Source: Palsa-1439 sp050015495 (GTDB lineage Bacteria; Verrucomicrobiota; Verrucomicrobiia; Palsa-1439). Taken from it: 64,000 nucleotides of DNA. The notes beneath the pieces were generated by a model, which ran no database searches, was not told where the DNA came from, and worked only from the letters and a program-made list of their open reading frames with translations. Positions 1-8,801 of this stretch are shown one piece after another. The stretch is from NCBI GenBank assembly GCA_050015495.1, contig JBEKBH010000009.1, positions 1-64,000 on the forward strand. The letters run 5' to 3'. The position numbers and the translations under genes were made by a program. The first letter of the stretch is position 1; each line of letters starts with the position of its first letter.

Positions 1-1389
1 CCCGCGCTCGGTACGTGGAACGATGTCGCGCGCATCGGCAACGGTTTCCGCCTGATGCTCGACGGCGTCATCAATCACGTCTCCCGTCAGAGCGAATGGT
101 TCCAACAGTTCGTGCGGGATGAGCCCCGCTACCGGGATTATTTCATCCGCGTCGATCCGCGCGTTGACCTCTCGCTGGTTGCCCGGCCGCGCACGTCGCC
201 CCTGCTGACCCCGGTGGAGACGGCGCGCGGCATCCAGCATGTCTGGACGACATTCAGCGCCGATCAAATCGATCTCAACTACAAGAACCCCGAGGTTCTC
301 CTGGCGATTATCGGGTTGCTGCTGTTCTACGCGGAACAAGGCGCGCAGGTGATTCGGCTGGATGCCATCGCCTATCTGTGGAAGGAAATCGGCACGAATT
401 GCCTCCACCTTCCGCAAACGCACCGGGTGGTGAAGCTGTTTCGCTCGGTGCTCGACGAAGTCGCGCCCGGCGTCCTGTTGATCACCGAGACCAATGTTCC
501 GCACCCCGACAATGTCAGCTATTTCGGCAACGGCGCCGACGAAGCACAAATGGTCTACAACTTCGCTCTACCGCCGCTGGTACTGCACACATTCCGCCTA
601 GGCAACGCGCGTCGTCTGACCGATTGGGCCGCCACGCTCACGACGCCTTCGTCCTCCACCACGTTCTTCAACTTCATCGCTTCCCATGATGGTATCGGCC
701 TCACGCCCGCACGCGGCTTGCTCGACGAAGGCGAAATTCAGGCTCTCGTGGAACGCGCGCAAGCCCACGGGGGACAAGTCTCCTGCAAATCCAATCCCGA
801 TGGCTCGTCCAGTCCCTACGAACTGAACATCACCTTGTTCGACGCCTTAAACGATCCCCGTGTGGATGACCCGGCCACGGATGTTCCACGGTTTCTCGCC
901 GCTCAGGCGATCATGCTTTCGCTGGCCGGTGTGCCGGGCGTCTATATTCACAGCTTGTTCGGATCGCGCAACTGCCACGCTTGCGTCGACGAAACGGGAC
1001 GCACCCGTTCGATCAATCGCGAGAAGTTCCCGCAGGCCGCGCTCGAAACGGAACTTGCCAACCCACAGTCCCTGAAGCACCGCCTCTTCACCGGGATCAA
1101 GCGCCTGCTGGAGATTCGCCGGGATCAGCCGGAGTTTCACCCGAACGCCGCGCAGCGCGTGTTGTCGTTGGGAAACGGCGTGTTTGCGCTCGTGCGCGGA
1201 GGCCGATTGCTGGCCATCGTAAACGTAACGCCTCAGCCGCAAAACATTTCGCTCGGGCTGGCTGATGCCGGACTGCCGTCCTCCGTCGCATGGCGTGATC
1301 TGATTGGCGGACAGCGGTTTGCCGTCGAAGGCGGGCGACTACAATTGCGGACGGGACCCTATCAGAGCTTGTGGCTCAAGCCCGCCTGA
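1..1389 (+). CDS. GH13_18 sucrose-phosphorylase-type glycoside phosphorylase, 5' end outside window
   Basis: The reading frame is open from base 1, so the N-terminus lies outside the window; about 462 residues remain. An (alpha/beta)8 GH13 barrel is recognisable from the GVINHVS region, the nucleophile motif RLDAIAYLWK, the acid/base Glu in LLITETNVPH and the transition-state Asp in FIASHDGIG. A beta-sandwich C-terminal domain follows. The family phosphorolyses sucrose or related glucosides (glucosylglycerol, glucosylglycerate) to glucose-1-phosphate in the cytoplasm. A GT81-like glucosyl-3-phosphoglycerate synthase lies about 4 kb downstream on the other strand, so glucosylglycerate is a plausible substrate. 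The family call is firm; the exact substrate is inference, since the acceptor-loop residues cannot be judged by eye. Confidence 0.85.
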   Translation, partial: PALGTWNDVARIGNGFRLMLDGVINHVSRQSEWFQQFVRDEPRYRDYFIRVDPRVDLSLVARPRTSPLLTPVETARGIQHVWTTFSADQIDLNYKNPEVLLAIIGLLLFYAEQGAQVIRLDAIAYLWKEIGTNCLHLPQTHRVVKLFRSVLDEVAPGVLLITETNVPHPDNVSYFGNGADEAQMVYNFALPPLVLHTFRLGNARRLTDWAATLTTPSSSTTFFNFIASHDGIGLTPARGLLDEGEIQALVERAQAHGGQVSCKSNPDGSSSPYELNITLFDALNDPRVDDPATDVPRFLAAQAIMLSLAGVPGVYIHSLFGSRNCHACVDETGRTRSINREKFPQAALETELANPQSLKHRLFTGIKRLLEIRRDQPEFHPNAAQRVLSLGNGVFALVRGGRLLAIVNVTPQPQNISLGLADAGLPSSVAWRDLIGGQRFAVEGGRLQLRTGPYQSLWLKPA

Positions 1390-1414
1390 CTCCAAAACCT
1401 CGTGGCGCTTGACT

Positions 1415-1675
1415 TTACTGGGTTGTCGTCGGCGCAGTCGGAGCGGTAGACGGCGCCGGTTCGTTCGTTGGCGTTGGTTGCGCGTTATCCGGTGTCGCGG
1501 ATGCCGGCGGCGATGTTGTCACCGTGTTGGTGGTGGATGGATCCGTCGCGGCGGGGGCTGGTGCCTGTGCCGCCGGCGGCTCACTGGAAGGTGTGGATTG
1601 CTGGTTGCATGCGCCCAACGCTAGACACACCAGTACGCTACCCACCAATGGAACAATTGTTTTCGCTGTTTTCAT
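1415..1675 (-). CDS. Small Pro/Thr/Ala-rich lipoprotein
   Basis: This 86-residue product has a short basic start (MKTAK), a hydrophobic stretch and a lipobox LALGAC at about residues 18-23, so Cys23 would be lipidated by signal peptidase II. The rest is low-complexity Pro/Thr/Ser/Ala with no fold visible. It is convergent with the GH13_18 gene, with about 25 nt between the stops. A stretch resembling AGGAG precedes the ATG. The function is unknown. A chance ORF is less likely because leader, lipobox and ribosome site agree. Confidence 0.6.
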   Translation of the reverse strand: MKTAKTIVPLVGSVLVCLALGACNQQSTPSSEPPAAQAPAPAATDPSTTNTVTTSPPASATPDNAQPTPTNEPAPSTAPTAPTTTQ

Positions 1676-2007
1676 TCTCCTGACTCCTTTCCTTCGAATT
1701 GGTTCACGCTAGATCATCGTTTCACGAGCCACAATCCGTTGGTGCCCTGATCCCGGCCTGGGAATGAAGCCCTGCGGATTCATAGGACGAAAGCTGGGCT
1801 GCCGGTCTGGCGAACCCTGATCCGGGACAACCGGCTTGCAAAGCCGCCAGCGTAGGGTAGGCTGTATATGCAGTTGGCGAGGTCGCATGGCTGGGCAACC
1901 TGTTCGACCCAACAAGCCTGAATTGCAGAAATCGGCCGTAATGCCGAAACGGTGTCGTTTTGTCACTTTCCCCGCCGTCACGGCAGCCGCAGCATGTTAC
2001 GACTGAA
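1676..2007. other. Intergenic region between lipoprotein and response regulator genes
   Basis: This 332-nt divergent region shows no convincing ORF. A short perfect inverted repeat (AAACG, 4-nt loop, CGTTT) lies at 1947-1960, about 50 nt before the chosen start of the response regulator, and could be an operator. Promoters for both flanking genes must lie here, but no strong -35/-10 pair stands out. Confidence 0.4.
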
Positions 2008-2763
2008 ATGAAAACCGGGCACACCAGAGAATCCCCTGACAACACGCGCAAGCACCGGGTGCTGTTGGTGGACGATCATCCGATTCTTTGCGAAGGGCTG
2101 TCGCAACGCATCAATGGCGAACCTGATTTGGAAGTCTGCGGCCAGGCCCGCGACGCCCATACCGCGCTGGAAGCCATGGAGAAGTTGCAGCCGCACGTGG
2201 CCGTCGTCGACATCGCGTTGGGTGAGGGCAACGGTGTCGAATTGATCAAAGACATGAAGGTCCGCTTCCCGCACCTGCCGGCGCTGGTGTTGTCCATGCA
2301 CGATGAGGTGCTGTACGCCGAACGCAGTCTGCACGCAGGCGCGAGGGGCTACGTCATGAAGCAGGAGGAACCCGAAGTTCTCCTGCGCGCCATCCGCCAG
2401 ATTTTGCGGGGCCAGGTTTATCTCAGTGAACGGGTGCGGGACGGGATCGTCAATCGTCTCGGCGGCACCGTGCCCAAGGACAACGCTTCCTCACTGATCA
2501 GCCTGCTCAGCGACCGTGAATTGCAGGTCTTTCAATTGATCGGTGACGGCTATGCGACTCATGAGATCGCCGTTCGACTCCACCTCAGCATTAAGACGGT
2601 CGCGTCCCATCGCGAGAACATCAAGAAGAAGCTGAATCTGGTCAGCGGCGAGGAATTCGTCCGCTTCGCCATTCATTGGCAGCGGTACCGGGGAGAAGGC
2701 GACGCGTCGCAAGAAAAGGCGCGCAATCCGAAGGTCGGGCGTTTCAAGCCTCCCTCGCGATAA
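2008..2763 (+). CDS. NarL/FixJ-family response regulator
   Basis: This 251-residue protein has a receiver domain (about residues 17-135) with acidic pocket VDD, phospho-acceptor Asp68 in VVDIALG and the switch Lys in YVMKQE. A LuxR-type HTH follows (about 175-240, LLSDRELQVFQLIGDG...IKTVASHRENIKKKL). An in-frame start 48 nt upstream exists, but the ATG at 2008 gives the normal short N-terminus before the first beta strand. It converges on a MASE1 histidine kinase of the NarX-like HisKA_3 class, its likely partner. A close paralogue lies at 8079-8801. The output genes are unknown. Confidence 0.9.
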   Translation: MKTGHTRESPDNTRKHRVLLVDDHPILCEGLSQRINGEPDLEVCGQARDAHTALEAMEKLQPHVAVVDIALGEGNGVELIKDMKVRFPHLPALVLSMHDEVLYAERSLHAGARGYVMKQEEPEVLLRAIRQILRGQVYLSERVRDGIVNRLGGTVPKDNASSLISLLSDRELQVFQLIGDGYATHEIAVRLHLSIKTVASHRENIKKKLNLVSGEEFVRFAIHWQRYRGEGDASQEKARNPKVGRFKPPSR

Positions 2764-2783
2764 TTCGCGGGCACCCCGGAGAT

Positions 2784-5441
2784 TCAGGCCCGCATGCCTT
2801 CGCGCGGCGGAGATGGGGCCGGCGGCACACCCGCTGGTCCGGCCGGAAAGGAACAAGTCATGATTGTGCCACCCTTGGCCCTGCGGCGGAGGTCGAACTG
2901 CGCGCCGATCATCCGGGCGCGATAATCCATGATTCGCAATCCCATTCCTTTGGTTTCATGCGCGCTCGGTGGGAGGCCGACGCCATCATCCTCGACGATC
3001 AGCGATGTGCGTCCGTCGACGGTCATGAGCTGGATGGTGATTTCCTGCGCCTTGGCGTGCTTGACGGCGTTGTACACGGCCTCCTGGGCGATGCGAAACA
3101 GTTGAATGGCTGGCGGCCCCTTGGGCTCGACGCCGTCGGATTCATCCACCTTCACGGAGCAGCGCACGCGAAAGGTTTGCTCGGTGGTGTGGGCAATTTC
3201 TCCGAGGGCGAAAAACAGCCCGCGCCGCTCCAGTTCGACGGGGTAGAATCCCTTGGCCAGGTTGCGCACCTGCTCGACGGTTTGCTGAAGGAGCTTTTCG
3301 ATTTTTTTCGCTTCCCGCGCGTTGGGTTCCGAAGTGCGATCCAGCTTCAGTTTCAAGGCCCCCATCATATAGCCCATGCCGGCCAATTGCTGGCCGAGCC
3401 CGTCGTGCAATTCCTGGCCGAGCCGGAGCTGTTCGCTCTCGATGGCGCGGGCGATTTCCGCTTCGAGCCGCTTGCGTTCTTCGATTTGCGCCTGGAGCTG
3501 TTTGTGGGTCACCGCCAGCTCGACCGTGCGCTGCTCGACCCGCAACTCCAACTCGTGCCGCCACGTCTCCAGTTCCGTCTCGATTCGCTTGCGCTCGGTT
3601 ATGTCGCGCAGGATCACCGTGAATAATTGCTGGCCGTCGATCTCCATGTGCGAGATGGCGGCTTCGATGGGAAACTCCTCGCCGTCGGTCCGTACCGCGC
3701 TCAACGCGCCCAGCGCGCCCATGCTGCGGTTCGTGACACCCCGCCGGCCAAATTCTCCGATATGCTTGCGATGCACCTCACGAAAACGCTCCGGGATGAA
3801 CCGGTCGATCGAGTGGCCCAGCGCTTCCGCGGCCGGACAACCGAACATCCGCTCTGCGGCTGGATTGAAGAGCACAATGCACTGCTCTGCGTCTACGGCG
3901 ATGATGGCGTCCATCGCCGAATCGATCAGTTGGGCATATCGTGCCTGGCTCTCACGCAGCGCGGTGACGGCGCGATTTCGCTCGATGAGGTCAGCCGCCT
4001 GGCGGACGAGGAGATCGAGCATCCGTGATTCGCGCCGATTGGGCTGGTGGGGCGCCGCATAATGCGCGTTCAGCACACCAACCAAGACACCCGAACGGCT
4101 GCAGAGGGGTGTTGACTGCACGGCCCGCACCCCGGCGTCGAGCAGAACCCCCATCGCGGGTGTCCCCACGAAAATCTGGCTCTTGGTGACATCCTCGACG
4201 ATCACACGCTCACCCCGCCGCAGGGCCGCGCCACTCGCGCTGCTTCCATCGTGAACTTTCCCGAAAAAATCCAGGAACGGCTGCGCAAAACCGCGTTGGG
4301 CAACAATTGTCAGTGTTCCCGTATCCGGGTCCGCGAGTTGAAGGGTGCCACGCTCGGCGTCGGTGATGGCGATCGCGGCATCCAGAAAGGCGTTCAAGAG
4401 AGTTTGAATGTCCTCGTGTTGAACGAACCGGCGGCTCACCTCTTGTAACCGCAACGTGTCTTCCAGGTCGCGCCGGGTCTGTTCCTCATTTTGTTGCAGG
4501 GCCGACTCGTGCTGGCGGTTCTCAAAGACAACGGCGCCCAGCACCAGATTCGTCAGGGTGACGGTGCTCAGGTACGCCTGCAACAAGACCAGAGATTCAT
4601 TTCGATTGGAGGACGCGAACGGGCCAAAGCCATGCTGGGTACCCAGAATCGCGACGACGGCGACGATAAAAGCCGCGCTGATCGCCCCGCGTTGTTCGAG
4701 CCGATACGCCGCAAACAGCACGGCGGGATATAACAGAAAGCGCGGATACCGATTGAACACATCCCCATACGGACCGCTGAACCCAAGAACGCAAACCCCC
4801 AACAACACCGTCAGGATCAACATCGCCTCGAAGACCTGCCGTCGGTTCCAGCGTGGAAGCGGCGCCGCGCACCAGATGAGAAGGAGCGGCGTGACGATCA
4901 AGGCGCTGACCGCGTCGCCGAGCCACCACGTTCCCCAGATGGGACCGTATTGGGACCAGAGCGCATAGCCTCCCAGCGCCAGGCTGGTGACGCCAAACGT
5001 GGCGCTGACGGCCGTGCTCAGAATCGGCGCCGCCAGCACGTATCGAAAGATGTCCCCGGCCCGATCGAAGGCATGGCGTCCGTTGGCAAATCTCTCGACC
5101 AACCAGGCGCCGAGCACGGCTTCGAGGGTGTTCCCCGCGGCGATGCCGATGGTCGAGAGAACCGATCCGGCGGTGGTGATGTTGACGAGGAAGGCGCCGA
5201 GCCAGACGCCCGGCCAGAGGCGGTACCCGAACATCAACAGCACGGCCAGGGCGATTCCGGTGGGAGGCCAGACGGGCGACGCGCTGCGGTGGAGGAAGGC
5301 CAGTTTCAGCCCGAGCTTGCCGGCCACAAAATAGACGGCGGCGAGGGCGAGAATCTTCCATACGTCCGCGAGAACGTACTTCTCACTTCCCGCGGATGTT
5401 CGTGCGGTTGTCACGCGACTCGCTTCCACATGCATGTTCAC
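2784..5441 (-). CDS. MASE1-GAF-PAS sensor histidine kinase (HisKA_3/HATPase)
   Basis: This 885-residue inner-membrane kinase starts with a MASE1-type integral sensor (residues about 25-310, about eight hydrophobic segments, signature HRSASPVWPPTGIALA). A GAF domain (about 340-490), a PAS domain with PAC tail (about 500-625), a coiled-coil linker (about 630-675), and a HisKA_3 dimerisation segment with phospho-acceptor His in GQELHDGLGQQLAG follow. The C-terminal ATPase has an N box (AVYNAVKHAKA) and a G box (VEDDGVGLP). Kinases of this class phosphorylate NarL-type regulators; two are encoded nearby, one convergent and one at 8079. The ligand of the MASE1 and GAF sensors is unknown. Confidence 0.93.
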   Translation of the reverse strand: MNMHVEASRVTTARTSAGSEKYVLADVWKILALAAVYFVAGKLGLKLAFLHRSASPVWPPTGIALAVLLMFGYRLWPGVWLGAFLVNITTAGSVLSTIGIAAGNTLEAVLGAWLVERFANGRHAFDRAGDIFRYVLAAPILSTAVSATFGVTSLALGGYALWSQYGPIWGTWWLGDAVSALIVTPLLLIWCAAPLPRWNRRQVFEAMLILTVLLGVCVLGFSGPYGDVFNRYPRFLLYPAVLFAAYRLEQRGAISAAFIVAVVAILGTQHGFGPFASSNRNESLVLLQAYLSTVTLTNLVLGAVVFENRQHESALQQNEEQTRRDLEDTLRLQEVSRRFVQHEDIQTLLNAFLDAAIAITDAERGTLQLADPDTGTLTIVAQRGFAQPFLDFFGKVHDGSSASGAALRRGERVIVEDVTKSQIFVGTPAMGVLLDAGVRAVQSTPLCSRSGVLVGVLNAHYAAPHQPNRRESRMLDLLVRQAADLIERNRAVTALRESQARYAQLIDSAMDAIIAVDAEQCIVLFNPAAERMFGCPAAEALGHSIDRFIPERFREVHRKHIGEFGRRGVTNRSMGALGALSAVRTDGEEFPIEAAISHMEIDGQQLFTVILRDITERKRIETELETWRHELELRVEQRTVELAVTHKQLQAQIEERKRLEAEIARAIESEQLRLGQELHDGLGQQLAGMGYMMGALKLKLDRTSEPNAREAKKIEKLLQQTVEQVRNLAKGFYPVELERRGLFFALGEIAHTTEQTFRVRCSVKVDESDGVEPKGPPAIQLFRIAQEAVYNAVKHAKAQEITIQLMTVDGRTSLIVEDDGVGLPPSAHETKGMGLRIMDYRARMIGAQFDLRRRAKGGTIMTCSFPAGPAGVPPAPSPPREGMRA

Positions 5442-5547
5442 GCTCCACGCCGTATGGATGCAAACGATATCCGGCCGTCACTCCAAGCGAACCCGATTCA
5501 TGAAAACAGTGACATACAATGACACGGGAAACGTTCCGTGTAAACCG

Positions 5548-6753
5548 TCACGACGGTTCGCCCAACGGGTTCTCGAACACGCTGACCAGGTCGGGCAGGA
5601 TTGCTTCCAACGCGGCCTCGATTCGACGCCACTCGGGGATCATCGGGGACCCCGACGGATGTTCCTGAAACTCCTGGAAGGCGTGTTCCAGCACGCCCGC
5701 AAACGATTCAATCGACTTCAATTCTTCGTGAGCATCCAGCCGTTCGACCTTGTTCATTTCCGCCACGGCTTCATACACGCGAACGTAGGCGCGGGCATTG
5801 GTCATGTAGGTATGCTTGAGCGTCACCAGAAAATCCCGGCTTAGCACGGAACCGCCGGAGGCCAGTTTGGTATAGAAGGCGCGGGCGATGTCGGCCACCA
5901 TGCGCAGCAAGCCCCCTTCAACATCGGTGCCAACTTGCTGGTGTTTATGATCGTACCGCGGCGTGATCTCCACCTGGCAAACCCGGTGCGTCCGCACGAT
6001 GCGGTACATCTCGGAGAGGATGCCCACTTCAATGCCCCAATCGGACGGGAACCGCATTTCGTTGGCAATCGAGGCGAACGTCGCGAATTCTCCCGAGAGC
6101 GGGTACCGAAAATCCGCCATGTAATCCAGATAATCGCTTCGTCCCAGTATTTCGCGCAGGGCTTTGACAAACGGAAAATAGAACAGCCGCGCCACGCGTC
6201 CGTTGAGCCGCTCCGAAAACCGCGCGTAATATGCCTTGGCAAACTGGTACCGAAGATGGACGACTGGGTAGAGCAATCGCACCATCATCGCCCGATCGTA
6301 GGTGACAATATCGGCATCGTGAAACGCCAGCACCGCCACCTCGGCCTTTCCCAGCGCGTAACCCAGGGCGGTCCAGACCGCCTGTCCCTTGCCCCGTTGT
6401 CCGACGGGGGTCACCGTATTGATCCTCTGAATGACCCGCTGCACGGCCGGCGCGTCGTTCCACAGCAGCGCTGCCCGGTCTTTCAACGGGGCGACGATCT
6501 CGTGCGCATTGCGATACTGCTCGACCGTGGCGCGGTCCAGGCTGATGTACACCCGGCGCAAGAACGCCATGTTCGCCAGTTGATTCACAATCTCCCGCAT
6601 GGCCGGCGCGGCGAGGTCGTCGTAGAGCGCGGGGATGATCACGCCAATCGGCGAGCGCGCGGAAGCCCGGACGATTTGCCGCTCCATTCGCTCCAGATCC
6701 TCCGCTTCCAGGCGGGGGAACGTGGGTACGACATTTTGATGAAAATCTGCCAT
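5548..6753 (-). CDS. GT81-like glucosyl-3-phosphoglycerate synthase (probable GpgS)
   Basis: This 401-residue GT-A glycosyltransferase opens its nucleotide-binding fold with IGVIIPALYDD, has the loop GQRGKGQAVWTALGYA and a metal-binding D-A-D at residues 146-148 (FHDADIV), with a later HKHQQ segment. Enzymes of this family transfer glucose or mannose from an NDP-sugar to 3-phosphoglycerate, the first step of glucosylglycerate (compatible solute) synthesis. The ATG at 6753 follows an AAGGA ribosome site. The double ACT gene upstream (99 nt) may be co-transcribed. No phosphatase (GpgP) gene is visible in the window. A GT81-like retaining transferase is well supported; the exact donor and acceptor are inferred. 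Confidence 0.7.
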   Translation of the reverse strand: MADFHQNVVPTFPRLEAEDLERMERQIVRASARSPIGVIIPALYDDLAAPAMREIVNQLANMAFLRRVYISLDRATVEQYRNAHEIVAPLKDRAALLWNDAPAVQRVIQRINTVTPVGQRGKGQAVWTALGYALGKAEVAVLAFHDADIVTYDRAMMVRLLYPVVHLRYQFAKAYYARFSERLNGRVARLFYFPFVKALREILGRSDYLDYMADFRYPLSGEFATFASIANEMRFPSDWGIEVGILSEMYRIVRTHRVCQVEITPRYDHKHQQVGTDVEGGLLRMVADIARAFYTKLASGGSVLSRDFLVTLKHTYMTNARAYVRVYEAVAEMNKVERLDAHEELKSIESFAGVLEHAFQEFQEHPSGSPMIPEWRRIEAALEAILPDLVSVFENPLGEPS

Positions 6754-6852
6754 TGCTATTGTCCTTGATCGCCGCCGGATTCCAGTTCACGCCGGCGCCC
6801 GTTGGTAAAGCTAATAGCCTACCTGATTGCGGAAGTCACGCGACGACTGTCT

Positions 6853-7344
6853 TCAAGCCGCGCGGCTGGCCGGACAGGGTTCCGCGGCTTCCCGTTCCGA
6901 CGACGGATGCGACCTCTGGGGCGCCGCCAGATAGTGGATCAACGCGTCCACTTCCAGGAGATAAATGGCGCGGTCGTCGTCGGATGTTTGGAGCACCACG
7001 TAGCACCGGCGATCGTCCGAGCGGAAGGCATAGCTGTGGAGGACATCAATGCCCACGGCGTTCAGCCGATCGGCCAGCACCGCCGGCAATCCCGGTTTAT
7101 CCGGAGTTTCGACCAGGACGACAAACTGCAATTCGCACTGGAATCCCGCCGCCGTGAGGGCCCGTCCGGTACGCGCTGCGTCTTCGGTCACCAGGTTCAC
7201 GACCGTGCCTGAACCGTCCCAATGAGAGGACGCGACCAGCACTTCCGCGCCGCAGGAGGCCGTGATAGCCATCAGCTTGCCGAGCTCGGCCGGTCGATTG
7301 CTGGCGCGAACAGTTATTTGAATCTGTCGAGTGGCTCCTGTCAT
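6853..7344 (-). CDS. Double ACT-domain protein
   Basis: This 163-residue protein is built of two successive ACT-like betaalphabetabetaalphabeta units, residues about 5-75 (ITVRASNRPAELGKLMAITA) and about 77-140 (VVLVETPDKPGLPAVLADRL), with a disordered C-terminus. ACT domains bind small ligands, usually amino acids. No catalytic domain is attached, so it may act as a regulatory subunit. AGGAG lies just before the ATG. It precedes the GT81-like gene on the same strand, so it could modulate that pathway (inference). Confidence 0.75.
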   Translation of the reverse strand: MTGATRQIQITVRASNRPAELGKLMAITASCGAEVLVASSHWDGSGTVVNLVTEDAARTGRALTAAGFQCELQFVVLVETPDKPGLPAVLADRLNAVGIDVLHSYAFRSDDRRCYVVLQTSDDDRAIYLLEVDALIHYLAAPQRSHPSSEREAAEPCPASRAA

Positions 7345-7669
7345 AACGTCTCCTTTCTGTCATTGTCTTTGCCGATGGTCCGATCGCTTTTTTGAACTGG
7401 CTCCAGTCTACGACGGCGCGGAAAGGGCGGGCAATTGGGTCTCTGGCGGAACATTGACTAGGAAAACATCGCCCTTCCGCCTAGGAGATTGTCTGAGGGA
7501 CGGCGCTCTTCTGTGGAGCGTCTGCCGCCGGCGATAGGAATTCATCCTAGGCGAGATTCAGGCGGTCGCCCAATGGCGGATCCCTGATCATTCCGGTAGG
7601 ATTACGCATTGCGAGGAAATCAGTGAGAACCGCAAGAACAAGTTTGGAAGAGAAAGGGGAACCCCACCA
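7345..7669. other. Divergent intergenic region
   Basis: These 325 nt separate the divergent ACT-domain and RRM genes and contain no credible ORF. A widely spaced perfect inverted repeat lies inside and is listed separately. A purine-rich ribosome site (GAAAGGGGAA) sits about 10 nt before the RRM start at 7670. Confidence 0.4.
7478..7553. promoter_or_regulatory. Spaced inverted repeat, possible paired operator
   Basis: CGCCTAGGA at 7478-7486 and its exact reverse complement TCCTAGGCG at 7545-7553 are separated by 58 nt. The core CCTAGG is itself palindromic, so each arm could bind a dimer. The position between two divergent genes fits a looping or dual operator; a chance occurrence is not excluded. 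Confidence 0.3.
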
Positions 7670-7993
7670 ATGACGACCAAGCTCTATGTCGGAAATCTTC
7701 CCTTTCGGACCAGGGAAGAAGAGGTGCTGCAGTTGTTTGAGGCGGCCGGCACCGTCGTGAGTTGCAACCTGATTGTGGACCGGGTCACCTCCCTGTCCAA
7801 AGGGTTTGCCTTTGTGGAGATGGGCTCGGAGGAGGAAGCCGCCAAGGCCATTTCCTGGTTCGATGGCCGGGAACTCGGCGGGCGCACACTGACCATCAAG
7901 GAAGCCCGGCCCCAGGAGCGTCGGGTTCGTGATGATTTCGCGGATGCCGTCTCCGACGGCGACTGGCGGGCGGACCGGCGTCGGCGATATTGA
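7670..7993 (+). CDS. RRM-type RNA-binding protein
   Basis: This 107-residue protein is one RNA recognition motif plus a short charged tail (RADRRRRY). RNP2 is LYVGNL at residues 5-10 and RNP1 is KGFAFVEM at 44-51, with the aromatic residues expected to stack on RNA present in both. Bacterial single-RRM proteins of this type (Rbp/Rrm family in cyanobacteria and others) bind single-stranded RNA and are often stress responsive. A GAAAGGGG ribosome site precedes the ATG. The NarL-type regulator starts 85 nt downstream on the same strand. RNA targets are unknown. Confidence 0.9.
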   Translation: MTTKLYVGNLPFRTREEEVLQLFEAAGTVVSCNLIVDRVTSLSKGFAFVEMGSEEEAAKAISWFDGRELGGRTLTIKEARPQERRVRDDFADAVSDGDWRADRRRRY

Positions 7994-8078
7994 TGAGGCC
8001 AACGCGCTGGTCCAACGCGACGAATCGCCGACCGACAAGTTTGCGGCGACAGATAGGGTCAGGGGAAGAGGGGTGGTC

Positions 8079-8801
8079 ATGAATCAAAAACCGGGAGTCA
8101 GAGGTCACGGGAAGCAACGGATCCTTATCGTCGACGATCACGCGGTGCTGCGCGAGGGATTGGCCATGGTGATCAACCAGGAGCCCGATCTTGTGGTGTG
8201 TGGAGAGGCGGCTGACGCGCCGGAGGCCATCCAGGCCGTCGCCGCGTTGCAACCGGATGCAGTTATCGCCGACCTTTCACTAACAAACGGCAACGGTCTT
8301 GAATTGATCAAGGATGTGAGGACTCAACATCCCGACCTGCCGATGCTGGTGCTGTCGCTGCACGACGAGGCGTTGTACGCGGAACGGGTGTTGCGCGCGG
8401 GGGCGCGGGGCTACATCATGAAGCGCGCGTCGACGACGGAATTGCTGGCGGCGCTGCGGAAGGTCCTGGGCGGGGACGTCTATCTGAGTGAGCGGATGGC
8501 CTCCCTCCTCGTCACCCAGGCGGTTGGCAAACGCGAAACTCCGGCCAACGAAGGGCCGTTGGGTTTGCTGAGCGACCGCGAGTTGGAGGTGTTCCAACTC
8601 CTCGGGGAGGGCCACGGGACGCGCAAGATCGCCCGGGCATTGGGACTGAGCATCAAGACCATCTCGTGCTATCGGCAGAACATCAAGAGCAAGCTCCACT
8701 TGAAGGATGCGACCGAGTTGTTGCATCACGCCGTTCAATGGACCACGGATCTGCATCCCCACGACCCGGCGCAGATTGGTGGACATCAGAATCAGGGCTA
8801 G
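8079..8801 (+). CDS. NarL/FixJ-family response regulator (paralogue of the one at 2008)
   Basis: This 240-residue protein has a receiver domain with phospho-acceptor Asp65 (AVIADLSLT) and switch Lys in YIMKRA, then a LuxR HTH (LLSDRELEVFQLLGEGHGTRKIARALGLSIKTISCYRQNIKSKL). The ATG at 8079 is chosen because it follows AGGGGAAGAGGGG and gives a normal N-terminus; an upstream in-frame start would add 50 residues overlapping the RRM gene tail. It matches the regulator at 2008 along its full length, including the shared LHDEALYAER and ARGYIMK segments, so the two look like duplicates. No separate kinase gene lies beside it. Confidence 0.88.
   Translation: MNQKPGVRGHGKQRILIVDDHAVLREGLAMVINQEPDLVVCGEAADAPEAIQAVAALQPDAVIADLSLTNGNGLELIKDVRTQHPDLPMLVLSLHDEALYAERVLRAGARGYIMKRASTTELLAALRKVLGGDVYLSERMASLLVTQAVGKRETPANEGPLGLLSDRELEVFQLLGEGHGTRKIARALGLSIKTISCYRQNIKSKLHLKDATELLHHAVQWTTDLHPHDPAQIGGHQNQG

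Noticed and set aside
2676..3626. Long plus-strand ORF (316 codons)
   Set aside because: It lies within the histidine kinase gene on the opposite strand and has no domain; it is a GC-rich shadow frame.
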